64,000 nt of DNA from Russula earlei (taxonomy: Eukaryota; Basidiomycota; Agaricomycetes; Russulales; Russulaceae). The position numbers were made by a program, and so were the translations under genes. Under the pieces are notes generated by a model. It did not search any database. It was given only the letters and a program-made list of their open reading frames with translations, and had not been told where the DNA came from. Where the stretch lies: positions 17,002 to 81,001 of the forward strand of contig JAGFNK010000221.1 in NCBI GenBank assembly GCA_025769875.1, written 5' to 3'. Every line of letters starts with the position of its first letter. The first letter of the stretch is position 1. Shown here piece after piece: positions 9,989-23,338 of this stretch.

Positions 9989-12900
9989 ATGTTCGCGGCG
10001 ACAACTGTCGCGATTGATCCCGCGCTGTTCACCCTCAGGGTCATCTCCCCTTCACTCGTCCTCCTAACCACCCTCTCTCTCTTCACAGCACGACCCTCGC
10101 CACCTCCCTCGCCCTCTCCAATCGTCTCTGTTACTGTCGCCGCTCATATCCCCCGTCGTGGTCTTATATTGCCCTGTCTGTCCTTCTCGTCCTTTATCTA
10201 TCTTTTTGATGGTCTTGCTTTCGTCATTTATGCCATCATCAACAAGTACTGGCCTCAGCGTACAGGTATTGAGATCAATGCGCTTGTCGGTCTCGTCGCA
10301 TTCGCTGGTCTCGCCGCATTGGGAAGCTGGAAAGATGTTCAGGGTGTCGACGTCTGGTTGCTCAAACGGATAAAGGTTTCCGTGTTTCTCTCCCTCGCCC
10401 TCGATGTCGCACAAGTGCTCCTTTATGGAGCCTCGATGCCCAAAGACCGTATGTAATTCTTTCCTCTTCGTACTTTCCCTCGGAGCTTAACGCTCTTCAT
10501 GACGACAGACCTCCCTCATCCTTATCCATTTCCGTATGACGCTGAAACCTTACTTCATTTTACCTTACCAATCTTGCGCATTCTTCTTCTCGTCATCTTA
10601 TTCTTCGCCTTGATCAATCCCGTCGTTACGTATACCGAAGTTTTGTCCCCTGATGACATGCTTGACTATCAGCCGACATCAGCTTCCCTCCTCCTTCCAC
10701 AAGAACGCGTTGACCCCCCTAGGGGCCTGGGTCTCAATGTCCCTGGTGTAAATAAGTACGGGACGTTTGACAATGCTTCATTTTCTTCGTCACAACCCTC
10801 GGATTCCGAGGCACCAGACGGCGCCCCGGTCAGGAGCCAGGTACGTCTGTCTTCTTGTTACCTTGCAAGTGAGTTCCTCATCCCGTTTTCACAGCCTGCG
10901 CCCAAGGAAAAGCAGGTCGACTTTGATCCAACCTGGACCGAGATGCTCAGGCGCTTACGCCACATCACCCCCTACCTTTGGCCATCGAAAAGTCGACCCT
11001 TGCAATTCACCGCCGTATGTCCTGATCACTCCCGACTGACTACTAAACTTTGTGCTCATATTCCATCCTAGTTTCTCTGCGTACTCATACTTGGCCTTGG
11101 CCGATTAGTGAATATCACGGTCCCTTCCCTTCTCGCAGAGCTTGTATACGTATTTGGGCAGGGCGTCACCAACCCTCCTTGGCAACTCTTGTTTGGTTAT
11201 GTCGGTCTACGTTTCCTTCAGGGTAGCGGCGGCCTACCGGCGCTTCTTGATGTAAGCTTGACTTCGTTGGCCTACCGGACAGCTTTGAACCCGCTATCAC
11301 CAGTTTCTTTGGTCCCCCGTGATGCAATACTCGGATCGTGGTGCGTTGTACGGAACCTTGAAGTAAATCTGTCTCTTATCATCTTCTATAGAAATGTCTC
11401 AATTGTCATTCAATCACCTCCTTCACCTTTCCTTCGAGTGGCATACCCATCGGAAGACTGGTGAAGTGCTTCGGATTCTTGATCGTGGTGCCGCTATCAA
11501 CAACGCTATTCAAGTACGAATACCTTGTATTTTATCTGATAGCAGCAGCGCTTACCTTTCTTTGACAGCTTTTGCTCTTCGACATCATCCCCACATTCGT
11601 CGATATCGCGGCGGCGCTCGTCGTGTTTACAATCAAGCTTGATTGGATGCTTGCAGTTGTCATTTTTTTCGTCTTGTCTGCATATGGTGTGTCTCGGATG
11701 TCTTGCTTAATTTTCGTATGCGCGCTCAACCCTATTCAGTTGTGGCCAGTATCATTCTCACACGCTGGCGTACCCGGTTACGGCGGGCCATGAATGAACG
11801 TGATACGGTTTGTCTACACATGCTATCCTCTCAAGCTCGCCACCTGAAGCATGTTACCAGATCACGCGTGGCATCCACACAGATTGTCTGCTCAATTATG
11901 AGACTGTCAAGTATTTCAATGGTGAAGCGCATGAGGGTGAGCGTTATGGCGATTCCATCAGGAACTACCAAACGCTCGAGATCCGGGCCATTAGTGAGTG
12001 GGATGAGAGAAGGCCTTCTCTTTCCTCGTGCTGAAACTTTATACCCCAGGGGCGATGAACCTACTCAACCTAGTCCAGAATCTTATTATTGTGAGCACCC
12101 CGCGTCTCTCGTACGCTCATTCGTTCATGTATTGTTCCAGACCGTTGGGCTACTGGTCGGATCCATGATTGTCGCGCGTCGAATCGTAAATCATCAATTG
12201 GATCCTAGTTACTTCATCTACTTTATCACGTATCTGGCTCAAGTAAGCCTAACCATTCTGGCGCAATTCCACAATCCTTAACGTTCGAACAGCTCTACAG
12301 TCCACTCAACATGCTTGGATCAATGTATCGATCCATAAACCGATCGCTTCTGGATGCCGAAAGATTACTTCAGCTCCTCGATCACCCGACTGACATCAAC
12401 GATAAGCCTGACGCACCTGACCTGGTTGTCTCCGACGGCGAGATCGTATTCGGTGTGTGTTATTTTGTTCCTCTCCTGTAGTCGACTCAATATGTTTGCA
12501 GACAACGTCAGTTTTACGTACGATGGTCGCAAACCGGCAATACGTGGTGTTTCCTTCCGTGTCCCGAAGGGAGGATCTGTGGCCCTCGTCGGCGAGTCTG
12601 GAGCGGGGAAGTCGACGATCCTCCGTCTTCTCTACCGATTTTATGACCTGAAGGAGAATGAAGGTCGTATCTTGGTAGATGGACAAGATATCCGTGACGT
12701 GACGCAAGCAAGTCTGCGCAAGGCTGTCGGCGTAGTCCCGCAGGATGCCGTACTTTTCAACGCAAATATTGCTTACAATATCGGGTGTGTACTTTCGACA
12801 TGCTACCGTATTTGGAGTGGGCGCTAATGTCGGGCGCTCCCCAGGTATGGTAAGTTGGGATCAAGTCTGGAGGAGGTAGAAGAAGCGGCCAAAGCGGCGC

Positions 12901-14196
12901 AGATGCACGACCGCATCATGTCTTTCCCTGCCAAGTATGAAACCGAGGTTGGCGAACGCGGCATTCGTCTTAGCGGGGGAGAGAAGCAACGTGTGGCTAT
13001 TGCGCGCACCCTGCTCAAGAATCCCCCGATTCTATTACTCGATGAGGCTACTAGGTTCTGTTCATATCCGACGGTGGCGGATCGGTGGCTGACTGATACG
13101 TTATTATCAGCGCCCTAGACACTTCCACGGAACGTGACATCCAGAAAGCTCTGCAGAATCTCGTTCGCGGTCGTTCCTCGCTATCTATCGCACACCGACT
13201 TTCGGTGAGTCTATTCTTGTAATCTAGAGCGCGGCGTCTGAGATACTTCGCTTATTATAGACTATTGCCAATGCAGACCTGTAAGTTGCCTTCTCTCCGC
13301 CATCCTTTGGCGTTTGTTGATGCAACGGCAGGATCCTTGTTCTCAAGGATGGCCAAATCATTGAACAGGGAAATCACGAGCAGCTTCTCAAACTCAATGG
13401 TGTTTTTGCGGGCATGTGGGCTGACCAGATGAACGCAGCAGGATGGTTACCTGTGGACGGCGTATTGAGGGAGGGAGTCGAAGGTTATCAGATTGACGAC
13501 CCTATTCCCTTGACTGATGACCTTGTGACTCCCGACATCGACGTTGCTCCCACGCAAGACACCGCAGAAGCCCCCGAGGCGCTCGTGAGGGAAACCGCGC
13601 CCGCTCAGGATACCGTTTTGGAAGGAACTAGGCCCCAGGGGTACCAGGGTACGCCGTCGGCTGGGACCCAAGTAGACGATGCTCCTGTCGCGTACCCTTC
13701 GTCAGGTGTAGGTGGGGTTCCTGCAAGCGATGTCGCTTCCTCTGCGGCCCTTCCCGTCTCCTTCCCGACGACCGATTCGGCACCCATTTCCTTCCCTCGC
13801 ACATCCGATGAAAGTGCGTCGCAAACCGCTCCCTCAATCCCCCAAACAGCAGGTATCTCGTTCGCACAAGACATACCGACACCTGAGCGTACGGGCACTC
13901 CAGACCCCGATTCCGACACGAAGCGCAAGCGCATCTCCTCCCAAAACTTTCAGCGACTCGCACGGCGAATCTCCATATCGACGCGGCGAGCTGGGTCCGT
14001 ATCTAACATCCCGATTCTGGGTAACCTTCGGCGTGATACGATATCTACTTCGGCATCAGCGCCGACGCAAGAGTCAACGGACGGTGACGCTGGACCCAAG
14101 GTGTCTTCGGAATCTCCGGCGGGGAGCGTTAACGAGACAGATAAGGACAAGACGAAAAAGGAGAAAGATAAGAAAAAGAAGAGGACCTTTATCTGA
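9989..14196 (+). CDS. HMT1-type ABC half-transporter (ABCB6-like)
   Basis: A vacuolar-type ABC-B half-transporter related to S. pombe Hmt1 and human ABCB6, which moves metal-thiol complexes or related substrates. Seventeen exons: 9989-10448, 10509-10840, 10895-11014, 11072-11251, 11304-11340, 11392-11513, 11569-11686, 11740-11807, 11861-11993, 12050-12090, 12141-12242, 12293-12452, 12502-12784, 12845-13054, 13111-13204, 13261-13280, 13332-14196; total 3,345 nt, 1,114 aa. Order: N-terminal extra membrane domain (about 1-200), a linker, six-helix ABC membrane domain (about 300-600), then nucleotide-binding domain with Walker [10 protein letters not shown] (655-663), [10 protein letters not shown]-loop, signature LSGGE (761-765), Walker B ILLLDE (781-786) and switch H817. 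All catalytic residues are present. The last 260 or so residues are a Pro/Ser-rich tail ending in a Lys-rich run, longer than usual. The last part of this tail is duplicated downstream. Confidence 0.94.
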
Positions 14197-14873
14197 GTGG
14201 TCGTTGTCTGCGCTGTATGGAACTGCCAGGAATCGCCCCATTATGTCCCTGTTCCGTTTTACTTCGTCTTCCATCTCATTCCTATTTTTGCTACCATTTT
14301 GATATTCACGACTGCGATGAAATCCAATGACTGATACTACCACTTCGTGCTATTCTGTGCGGAAAGGTCTTTCAGGCTTAAAGCCAAAGGGGGTACGCCC
14401 TGCTGACTTGTTAGAGCTCAGGGCCCATAACCTATTGGAGCTCTTCGAAACCGCCAGTCTCAACTTTCATTGACTCTGATCAGTTCTCGTGCCTTCTCTA
14501 CTACTTCCCTTCATTACTTCTATTCCCCATCTCGGACGCCTTCTCATTGGAGACCATCGACGCCCCTCCTCCCGCGTCAGTATCATCACTTCAGTATCAT
14601 CAGATTCCAGTCCCAATCATCAACGCCTCTCCTCCCGCGTCGATCTCTTCAGTTATCAAGTATCATCAAGGGTCTAGAATTGTGGCACAGTTGAAGCGGA
14701 GCTCGAAATGTGAGAAGGGGGGTATAAAAAGTTTCGTTTCTTTCCACCCACCAGACCTGTTACGTTTCGCTCAGCGACGACCTACCTCGACGGTCCCGTT
14801 CTCGTTCTCGTTTCTGCCCCTTGTTTTCGGTTTCGGTCCATTCAGGTCTCGGTTTCATTGTATTATTGCAATC
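14197..14873. promoter_or_regulatory. 3' flank of ABC gene and promoter of RRM copy 1
   Basis: No separate gene. A TATA box (GTATAAAAAG) at 14722-14731 is about 145 bp before the RRM start codon and is followed by a pyrimidine-rich leader. The same arrangement is conserved in the duplicated unit. Confidence 0.6.
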
Positions 14874-15845
14874 ATGTCTACAAAGATTTATGTTGGGTCA
14901 GTCGTGTGCGCTTGTGTCGTCTTCCGCTCTGCGTCGCTTCTTCCCGTTTCTGACAACGGGGGGGAGCGCGGCCGCTGATAGTAATTTTTTTGTACTCTAT
15001 GTTAGCAATCTGAGCTGGAATACCAACGATGACACCTTGCGCCAAGTTCGTCTGATGTCTTGGCTCTGCCCACGTTTTCGTTCCTGATCCCCCGATGTCC
15101 TAATTTTTTTTTTATGCGCCTGCTCTGATAGGCCTTTGGATCGTATGGCACTATTGTCGACGTACGCCTCAGTTTTGCGTGCGTTGTCGTTCTATGAGTG
15201 ACGAGGCTCGCACTTCTCTTCCCCGTCTCCATCATCACTCTATTATCCACCATATGAACAGTCGATCGTGATGCGTGATCGCGAGACCGAGCGCTCGCGT
15301 GGTTTCGGTTTCGTAACTTATGGCAGTCAGGCAGAAGCCGAAAGTGCCATTGCGAGTATGAATAATGCGGAGCTCGACGGTCGTAGAATCCGTGTCAACA
15401 TCGCCAATGCGCGCTCCGGCGGAGGTAATAACCCGGGTCCGTCCAACATCTGTCTTGTTGTACCAAATCTAATCTGCCTTGACTATTTGTAGGATATAAT
15501 CAGTCTGGCTATAATACTGGTGGTGGTTACGGCGGTGAGTGAAATGCAAGGAACTCCCGAGACAATGATGCGGTGTCCAACATCGGGTGATCACAGGCAA
15601 TGCAAGCTATGGTAATCCAGGTGGATACAACCAAAGCAGCAGCTCTACTGGCCAAGGTTACGCTGGTCAAAGCCCCAGTGGAGGCTTCCCTGCTTATCCT
15701 CAGCAAGGTATCAAGCAATCTTATCCGGCCGAGCATCCAGCTTTAATAATAACCCTTTGCAGGTTACCCTCAAGGAAGCGGCTACCAACAAGGCTACCCC
15801 CAAGGAAACTTCCAGCAAGGCTACCAAGGAGGCTATGGCTATTAA
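14874..15845 (+). CDS. Glycine-rich RRM RNA-binding protein, copy 1
   Basis: A small RNA-binding protein of the glycine-rich (GRP/CIRBP-like) type: one RNA recognition motif and a flexible Gly/Tyr/Gln tail. Such proteins bind mRNA and often act in stress or cold response; that role is family knowledge, not shown here. Seven exons: 14874-14896, 15006-15045, 15132-15161, 15262-15424, 15493-15534, 15597-15707, 15763-15845, giving 163 aa. RNP2 is KIYVGNL, split by the first intron; RNP1 is RGFGFVTY. The tail (residues about 85-163) has [12 protein letters not shown] and repeated YPQG/GYQQ units, a prion-like composition. The splice junctions are consistent with every exon phase. The gene is nearly identical in structure to copy 2 about 1.87 kb downstream. 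Confidence 0.94.
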
Positions 15846-16106
15846 TCTGTCTCTGATCTTCTGTCCTGGTATGTAGCGGCTTCCTCATTAGTCACAAATG
15901 ACGATTAAACCCCTCTCAGATTACAATTGCGCGAGTTTGACTTGCTGTTGACTTATGCTTTCCATCATCTACTCAATTTCTTATTTCATTCACGAGGGAT
16001 GAGCGAAGTTCCTCCTCCCTCTCCTCCCCCTTTGTTCGTGAGACGCGCTCATCCACACATCTCCTTACCACTTCCTGTCATTTCCCCCTCCACCAATTAC
16101 TCGTCC

Positions 16107-16326
16107 GCGACTCGCACGGCGAATCTCCATATCTAAAATCCCGATTCTGGGTAACCTTCGGCGTGTTACGATATCTACTTCGGCATCAGCGCCGGCACAA
16201 GAGTCAACGGACAATGACGCTGGACCCAAGGTGTCTTCAGAATTTCCGGCGGGGTTACCGAGTCAGATAAGGACAAGACGAAAAAGGAGAAAGATAAGAA
16301 AAAGAAGGGGAACCTTTATCTGAGTG
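16107..16326 (+). pseudogene. Duplicated 3' fragment of the ABC transporter exon
   Basis: A copy of the last 240 or so coding bases of the HMT1-like gene (13953-14196). It has lost about 24 bp (the part coding TRRAGSVS) and carries further small deletions (around AATTTCCGGCGGGG) that break the frame, so it is not coding. It has no promoter or start of its own and simply marks the boundary of the duplication. Confidence 0.85.
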
Positions 16327-16590
16327 GTCTGTGCTGTATGGAACTGGAATCCCCCATTATGTCCCCGTTCCGTTTTACTTTTACGGTCGTCTTCCATCTC
16401 CTTCCTATTTTTGTCACCATTTGATATTCACGACTGCGGTGAAATTCAATGACTGATACTACCGTGGGTGGTTCTGTGCGGAACGGTCTTTCAAGCTCAA
16501 GCTTAAAGCCAAAGGGGGTATGCCCTGCTGACTAACTTGGGTCTAGAATCGTGGCACAGTTGAAGCGGAGCTCGAAATGTGAGACGGGGG

Positions 16591-16600
16591 TATAAAAAGT
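16591..16600 (+). promoter_or_regulatory. TATA box of RRM copy 2
   Basis: TATAAAAAGT, about 150 bp before the copy 2 start codon, at the same place as in copy 1. Because the whole promoter was duplicated, both copies should be expressed alike. Confidence 0.65.
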
Positions 16601-16742
16601 TTCGTTCCCACCCAGACCTGTACGTTTCGCTCAGTGACGACCTACCTCAACGGTCCCGTTCTCGTTCTCGTTTCTGCCCCTTCTCTGCTTTTGTCTCGGT
16701 TTTGGTCCGTTCAGGTCTCGGTTTCATTGTATTATTGCAATC

Positions 16743-17717
16743 ATGTCTGCAAAGATTTATGTTGGGTCAGTCGTGTGCGCTTGTGTCGTCTTCCGCTCTG
16801 CGTCGCTTCTTCCCGTTTCTGACAACGGGAGGGAGCGCGGCCGCTGATAGTAATTTTTTTGTACTCTATGTTAGCAATCTGAGCTGGAATACCAACGATG
16901 ACACCTTGCGCCAAGTTCGTCTGATGTCTTGGCTCTGCCCACGTTTTCGTTCCTGATGCCCCGTTGTCCTAATTTTTTTTTTTATGCGCCTGCTCTGATA
17001 GGCCTTCGCAATGTATGGCAATATTGTTGACGTACGCCTCAGGTTTGCGTGCGTTGTCGTTCTATGAGTGACGAGGCTCGCACTTCTCTTCCCCGTCTCC
17101 TTCATCATCACTCTATTATCCATATGAACAGTCGATCGTGATGCGTGATCGCGAGACCCAGCGCTCGCGTGGTTTCGGTTTCGTAACTTATAGCAATCAG
17201 GCAGAAGCCGAATATGCCATTGAGAAGATGAATGATACGGAGCTCGACGGTCGTAGGATCCGTGTTAACATCGCCAATGCGCGCTCCTCCGGCGGAGGTA
17301 GTAGTTCCACGGGTCCGTCCGACATCCGTCTTGTTGTACCAAATCTAATCTGCCTTGACTATTTGTAGGATATGGTCAGTCTGGCTATAATACTGGTGGT
17401 GGTTACAGTGAGTGAAATGCAAGGACCTTGAGACAATGATGCGGTGTCCAATATCGGGTGATCACAGGCAATGCAAGCTATGGTAATCCAGGTGGATACA
17501 ACCAAAGCAGCAGCTCTACTGGCCAAGGTTACGGTGCTCAAAACCCCCTGGGTGGTGGAAGCTTCCCTGCTTATCCTCAGCAAGGTATCAAGCAATCTCA
17601 TCTGGCTGAGCAACCAGCTAATAACCCTTTGCAGGTTACCCTCAAGGAAGCGGCTACCAACAGGGCTACCCTCAAGGAAACTTCCAGCAAGGCTACCAAG
17701 GAGGCTATGGCTATTGA
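16743..17717 (+). CDS. Glycine-rich RRM RNA-binding protein, copy 2
   Basis: Paralogue of the gene at 14874-15845 with the same seven-exon structure: 16743-16765, 16875-16914, 17002-17031, 17132-17297, 17369-17407, 17468-17584, 17635-17717; 165 aa. All splice sites and the frame are intact. RNP1 (RGFGFVTY) is unchanged, but RRM substitutions are present: MSAKIYVG against MSTKIYVG at the start, [10 protein letters not shown] in place of AFGSYGTIVD, and YAIEKMND in place of SAIASMNN. The Gly-rich tail has an added serine run and a GGGS insertion. AFxxYG around the second exon junction matters for RRM folding, so copy 2 might bind a different target. Stop is TGA against TAA in copy 1. Confidence 0.93.
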
Positions 17718-17968
17718 TCTGCCTCTGATCTTCTGTCCTGGTATGTAGCGGCTTCTTCATTAGTCACAAATGACGATTAAACCCCTCTCAGAACACAACC
17801 GCGCGAGTTTGACTTGCTGTTGACTTATGCTTTCCATCATCTACTCAATTTCGTATTTCATTCGTGAGGGACGAACGAAGTTCCTCCTCCCTCTTTGTTC
17901 GTGAGACGCGCTCATCCACATATCTCCTTACCACTTCCTGTCATTTCCCCCTCCACCCATTACTCGTC

Positions 17969-18433
17969 GTTTTCGTCCTTGGCTCGCTCTTAAGTCTCGG
18001 TAATATCAACAATCCGACCTGTACTACTACGATGACGTTTTGCCTCGATTTCTCTCTTCTCCCCAGCGTTATCTTGCTCCATCATGCGTGGGTGGGTGTG
18101 TCGCCATTGAATCCAACTCCTTGTATTCTCAGATAAAAGAACAGAAGAAAATGTGCTTCTTGATTCTGCTGCTCTTTTCGATGTGTGTCCAATGTGTGTC
18201 CATTTTTTTCACGGAAATTTAGAAGGTATCAATCGACGCACTCGAAATCACGCTCCTCGTTTCATCACATCACTCCTGCTCTTTTCCCGTACAAAAAATA
18301 TTGTCGGACAGAGCGATTACTATCAGTACACTAAGGTAAGTTACTGCCCCTCGCCATCCAGCAAACATAGTACTAGAAGCTTGGGACGTAAATTCATCAC
18401 GGAAGTGGGGATGAGGTGAAGGACCTCTCACCC
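17969..18433. other. Intergenic between convergent genes
   Basis: 3' flanks of RRM copy 2 (plus) and the F-box gene (minus). Nothing else recognised. Confidence 0.5.
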
Positions 18434-20543
18434 TCACAGGTTGAGACAGCCCCACACGACGACCGCGAACAACGCCGCACAGATCAGCAGCAGGCGCGCC
18501 TCCTCCCCCGCCGGCGAGCGTTCAAGCACGAGCGCAAGCAGCGACGGGCGGCGCGCGCCCAGGGCGCCAGCAGGACGCATCTCGAGGGTGGTGCGGCGGA
18601 CGGACTCGCCCCGCCATAGCAGACGCGCGCGGCGCTCGACGACGTGCAGCGCGAGCGGGAGGCCGTGCGCGTCTGCGGCGAGGACGAACTTGGCGTGCGC
18701 GCGCGCGCGCCAGACGGGCGACCATGCGAGCGTCGTCGCCACTGCGCCGTTGTGGGCCGCGCGCGTGCGGGCGAGGAAGACGAGCTCGAAGGAGGCCAGA
18801 CGCGGGTTTGCGCGCACGAGGCGCGCGCCGCATGTGGGCAGGGAGGAGGCTTCGCCTGGGGAGGGCACGATGCGCAGGGCCAGCGTGCGCAGGTGGCCGA
18901 GGGGGCGTATGCAACGCGCGAAGGTTTCCTGGTAGGGTGTGAGCGTGAGCGAGCGGAGCTCTGCTGGGTTGCGGGAGAGAGGGGGAGGTGCGTTTACGAT
19001 GGTGAAGGAGGGGCGACAGGCGACGGTAAAGTCGAGGTGACGCAGGTGCGGGCACGCCGCGACGAGGGCGCGCAGGACGGAGCCGTTGTCGTACCCCTGC
19101 TCGAGGCGGAACGCGATCGTGAGGGACGCGAGAGCGGGCAGCACCGCGAGCGACGCGCTCACGCTCATCGGGGTGCCGTCGCGGAGGGGCATGGGGTCCG
19201 GCACGCGCAGCGTCTTGAGCGACGCGCGGGTGGGGAGGACCTGCGCCTGCGCGAGCGCGCCGCTGAAGGTGCTGACCTTGGCGAGCGCGTCCGCGTGCAG
19301 CCCGGCGAGGACGCTCGGGGCGGCGACGCCCGGCGCGTGGCTCCGCAGGTGCAGCGCTTCCAGGTTGCGGTGCGCTTCGAGGAAGGCGCGGAACGGCCTG
19401 CCGAGGGCGGGGCTCGGCTCCAAGTCCCAGTCGAGCGCGACGTCGCCGATCAGGAGCGAGCGGAGCTTTGGCCAGCGTCCGCGGACCAGGTCGTGCGCGT
19501 CTACGGGCGCGTGGGGGGAATGCCCGTCGATGGCGAGATGTTCGAGATCGGGACAGCGCGCGATGAGCATCTCCCAGAGACGGTCGTACCCCGGAATGAG
19601 TTCGTCTGTCGTGTTGTCATTTTCGTGCGTGCGTGCGTAATTGACGTCAGCATTCGCCCGACCATCGTGAGAGCGGAATGGAACACGCGCCACCAGCAAC
19701 GCCATCATTCTGCCAATAAAAGCCGCTCTTGAATGTTAGCGAGAACCCATGGAGCCGACTGAAATCAAATAGCTGCGGTAGGGCGGTAGGGCGGCGGTGG
19801 AGGGGGGGGGGGGGGAAGGCCGGTTATAAATAACAAATCAACTGGAGAGACGCGATTGCAACGCACATGGCTGTTTGATGAGGGCAAGATGGACCCGAGC
19901 GTCGTCGAGATGAACTTGAGGCGTGGGCAGCTGATGGGAGGCGACAACGAGAAACGAGAACGGAAATTATGACCAAACTCCGCAATCAATCGAAAAACGG
20001 CAGAGGGGGATAAAGGGGACGGAGAGGACGGTACGGACAAGACGCGCAGGGCGAACCACATGTCGTCGTACGGGGGCAGCTCCTCGCCGTCCCACGCGAA
20101 ACGACGCAGGACCTCGAGGTGCCTCGCCGTGCGGCGCACCGCGGACGACACCGCGTACGCGTCCGGAAGGACGCTGCGGCCCCATCTCGGTGCCCGCCCG
20201 GTGCCCGTGCCGTTGTTGTGGCTGGGCGAATCCGGGCACGGGCGAACGCTGAGCGAACGGACGTGTCGGGCGCGGTCAGGCCGAGCGTGGAGCATGTCGA
20301 GCGTGCGGATGCATTGGGCGGGGCCGCGCAGGACGACGCGCGAATAGAGAGCCGGGCTGAGCGCATCGGCGATCCTCGAAGACTGTATGGGAAGTGAATG
20401 GATGGCTCGGCAGGGGGAGCCAGTTCGGTTGCGTGGGTTGGGTTGGCACGCACGGTGAGATATAGGTGGAGAACTTCGGATGGACACGACAAGTAATCAA
20501 CGATTTCGAGGAGGACGTCAGATGGAACGGTGCTCATGGACAT
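18434..20543 (-). CDS. F-box protein with hydrophobic C-terminal tail
   Basis: A protein of the large agaricomycete F-box family, the substrate-recruiting subunits of SCF ubiquitin ligases. Five exons: 20543-20454, 20382-20039, 19930-19867, 19772-19694, 19605-18434; 1,749 nt, 582 aa; all junction phases agree. The N terminus is a short F-box (VPSDVLLEIVDYLSCPSEVLHL), followed by SRIADALSPALYSRVVLRG, which is typical of this family, then a leucine-rich region with repeated LRxL units (LEALHLRSH, LRSLTL, LRTLALRI). The last 19 or so residues form an uncharged stretch (LLLICAALFAVVVWG) that looks like a tail anchor, unusual for an F-box protein. Coding GC is very high, so long antisense ORFs are present but are shadows. 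Confidence 0.82.
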
Positions 20544-20812
20544 ATTTGTCGCCGACAGAGGGAGTTGAGGGGGAGAACGAAGTGCGATGCGAGAGGAACA
20601 GCAGCTGTGGGCTGTGGGATGAGCGCCAAGTAAGACCGGTCGGTCATCCACCGGATCACACTCGTCCAATTCAGCGATCATCAATCAACTCGAAGATAGC
20701 AACCCTGATCATTATCCCTCTCTCGACCTCGTCCGTGGGTTGCACAGTCGGGCCACTCCACCTCACACAGTGAAAATTAATACAAACAGACGTGGCGGTT
20801 AGATGACTAGTT

Positions 20813-22460
<1,648 letters not shown>

Positions 22461-22680
22461 GCTTACCCTGTCGCAGTCGCCGTTTTGTCAGAACCGTGAC
22501 TCGCAAAAAGTTGGGCTGGCCACGATTAGTCATCCACATCCACGTGACTCTGACAGCCGAACTTGCCAAGGCCGGCCGCGCTGCGCAATATAACGAGGCG
22601 GTGAGGTATCCACCTTACTCCTTTGACTCCTTCGAGTCCCCACCACCACCAGAGTATTTAAATCCTCCTTGCCATACGCC
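22461..22680. promoter_or_regulatory. Shared PRMT1 / small membrane gene promoter
   Basis: A 220-bp divergent intergenic region. A TATTTAAAT string at 22654-22662 lies about 20 bp before the plus-strand start codon, so it either serves as a TATA box with a very short leader or translation starts further down. Confidence 0.5.
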
Positions 22681-23338
22681 ATGATCGTCGATCTCCCTCC
22701 CGACTCGGTACGTCGAACTCATTCTCACATGAGGCCAGTGGAATGTACTTTGCGTTGCTCAGATGCGAACCGACGTCCCCATACCCGCCGAGAACCCGCC
22801 GGCGTACGAGTCTGCGATTACCGGCTCTAGCACAGGTATCTATCCACCTCATGCTCTGCTCTACGTGAAACAACGCCTCTTTGCTTTGCTGATGATGGGT
22901 TTCCTATCAATGCACCGCCATCAGGGAAGAGTGCGAATACGCAGGATACGCAGCCCAAGGCCGCAGCCGCTTATGCTCGCGGGCACGTTGCCACTCGTGT
23001 ACGGCGCGAACGCGTCGGATCCGACAGTGTACTATTATCAAGATCCGCGCACAGGGCAGCGCGTCGCCTCGCTGTTGCCGCCAGATCATCCGCAGATGGT
23101 GTGCCTTACAGTCAGGCGCCCACGTCCCAGAGACGCGGTATGGGTTCCTCGGTGCGTCGTGTTTTTCTGCGCTCCTTGCTATCGATGGTGCATGGTATTC
23201 ATATCTGTGCTCTGTGTGTTGCCAGGTGTGCTCGCGGCGATTGTATGGTTCCCGCTTGGTATCGGCCTGTGTCTGCTAGACCGCCGCGTCCGATGCGAAC
23301 GCTGTGGCGAGTCACTTGAAGATGGACTTTGTAGCTAA
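22681..23338 (+). CDS. Small Cys-rich membrane protein (BRI3/LITAF-like)
   Basis: A short exon (22681-22707) joins in phase 0 to the exon starting at 22763. The N terminus carries a PPAY motif (ENPPAYES), the type bound by WW domains of Nedd4-family ligases. A YYYQDP...SLLPPDHP block follows, then a hydrophobic segment VLAAIVWFPLGIGLCLLD, then a paired-cysteine end VRCERCG...GLC. This layout resembles small endosomal/lysosomal adaptors of the BRI3 or LITAF type; this is inference. The main frame is open from 22763 to 23338, but likely contains introns: a GTGAAA...CATCAG intron of 60 nt around 22863-22922, and possibly one near 23131-23225, since the WVPRCVVFFC part is not typical. Exact mature sequence is uncertain. 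Confidence 0.55.

Larger units (their letters stand above)
13953..16106 (+). repeat. Tandem duplication unit A
   Basis: This 2,154-bp unit starts inside the last exon of the ABC gene and includes its 3' end, an intergenic part and the complete first RRM gene. It is repeated immediately as unit B. Unit A has an extra segment of about 275 bp (14410-14685), rich in CCTCCTCCCGCGTC-type short repeats, that unit B lacks. Confidence 0.9.
16107..17968 (+). repeat. Tandem duplication unit B
   Basis: Second copy of the unit at 13953-16106. The junction is at about 16106/16107, where the sequence after TACTCGTC switches to the ABC-gene tail sequence GCGACTCGCACGG. It contains a decayed copy of the ABC C-terminal coding sequence, a shortened spacer and the second RRM gene. 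Confidence 0.9.

Noticed and set aside
18644..19732. A 362-codon plus-strand frame
   Set aside because: It is the antisense of the high-GC F-box exon, with an Arg/Gly/Glu-only composition and no domain; the minus-strand gene is supported by splice phases and motifs.
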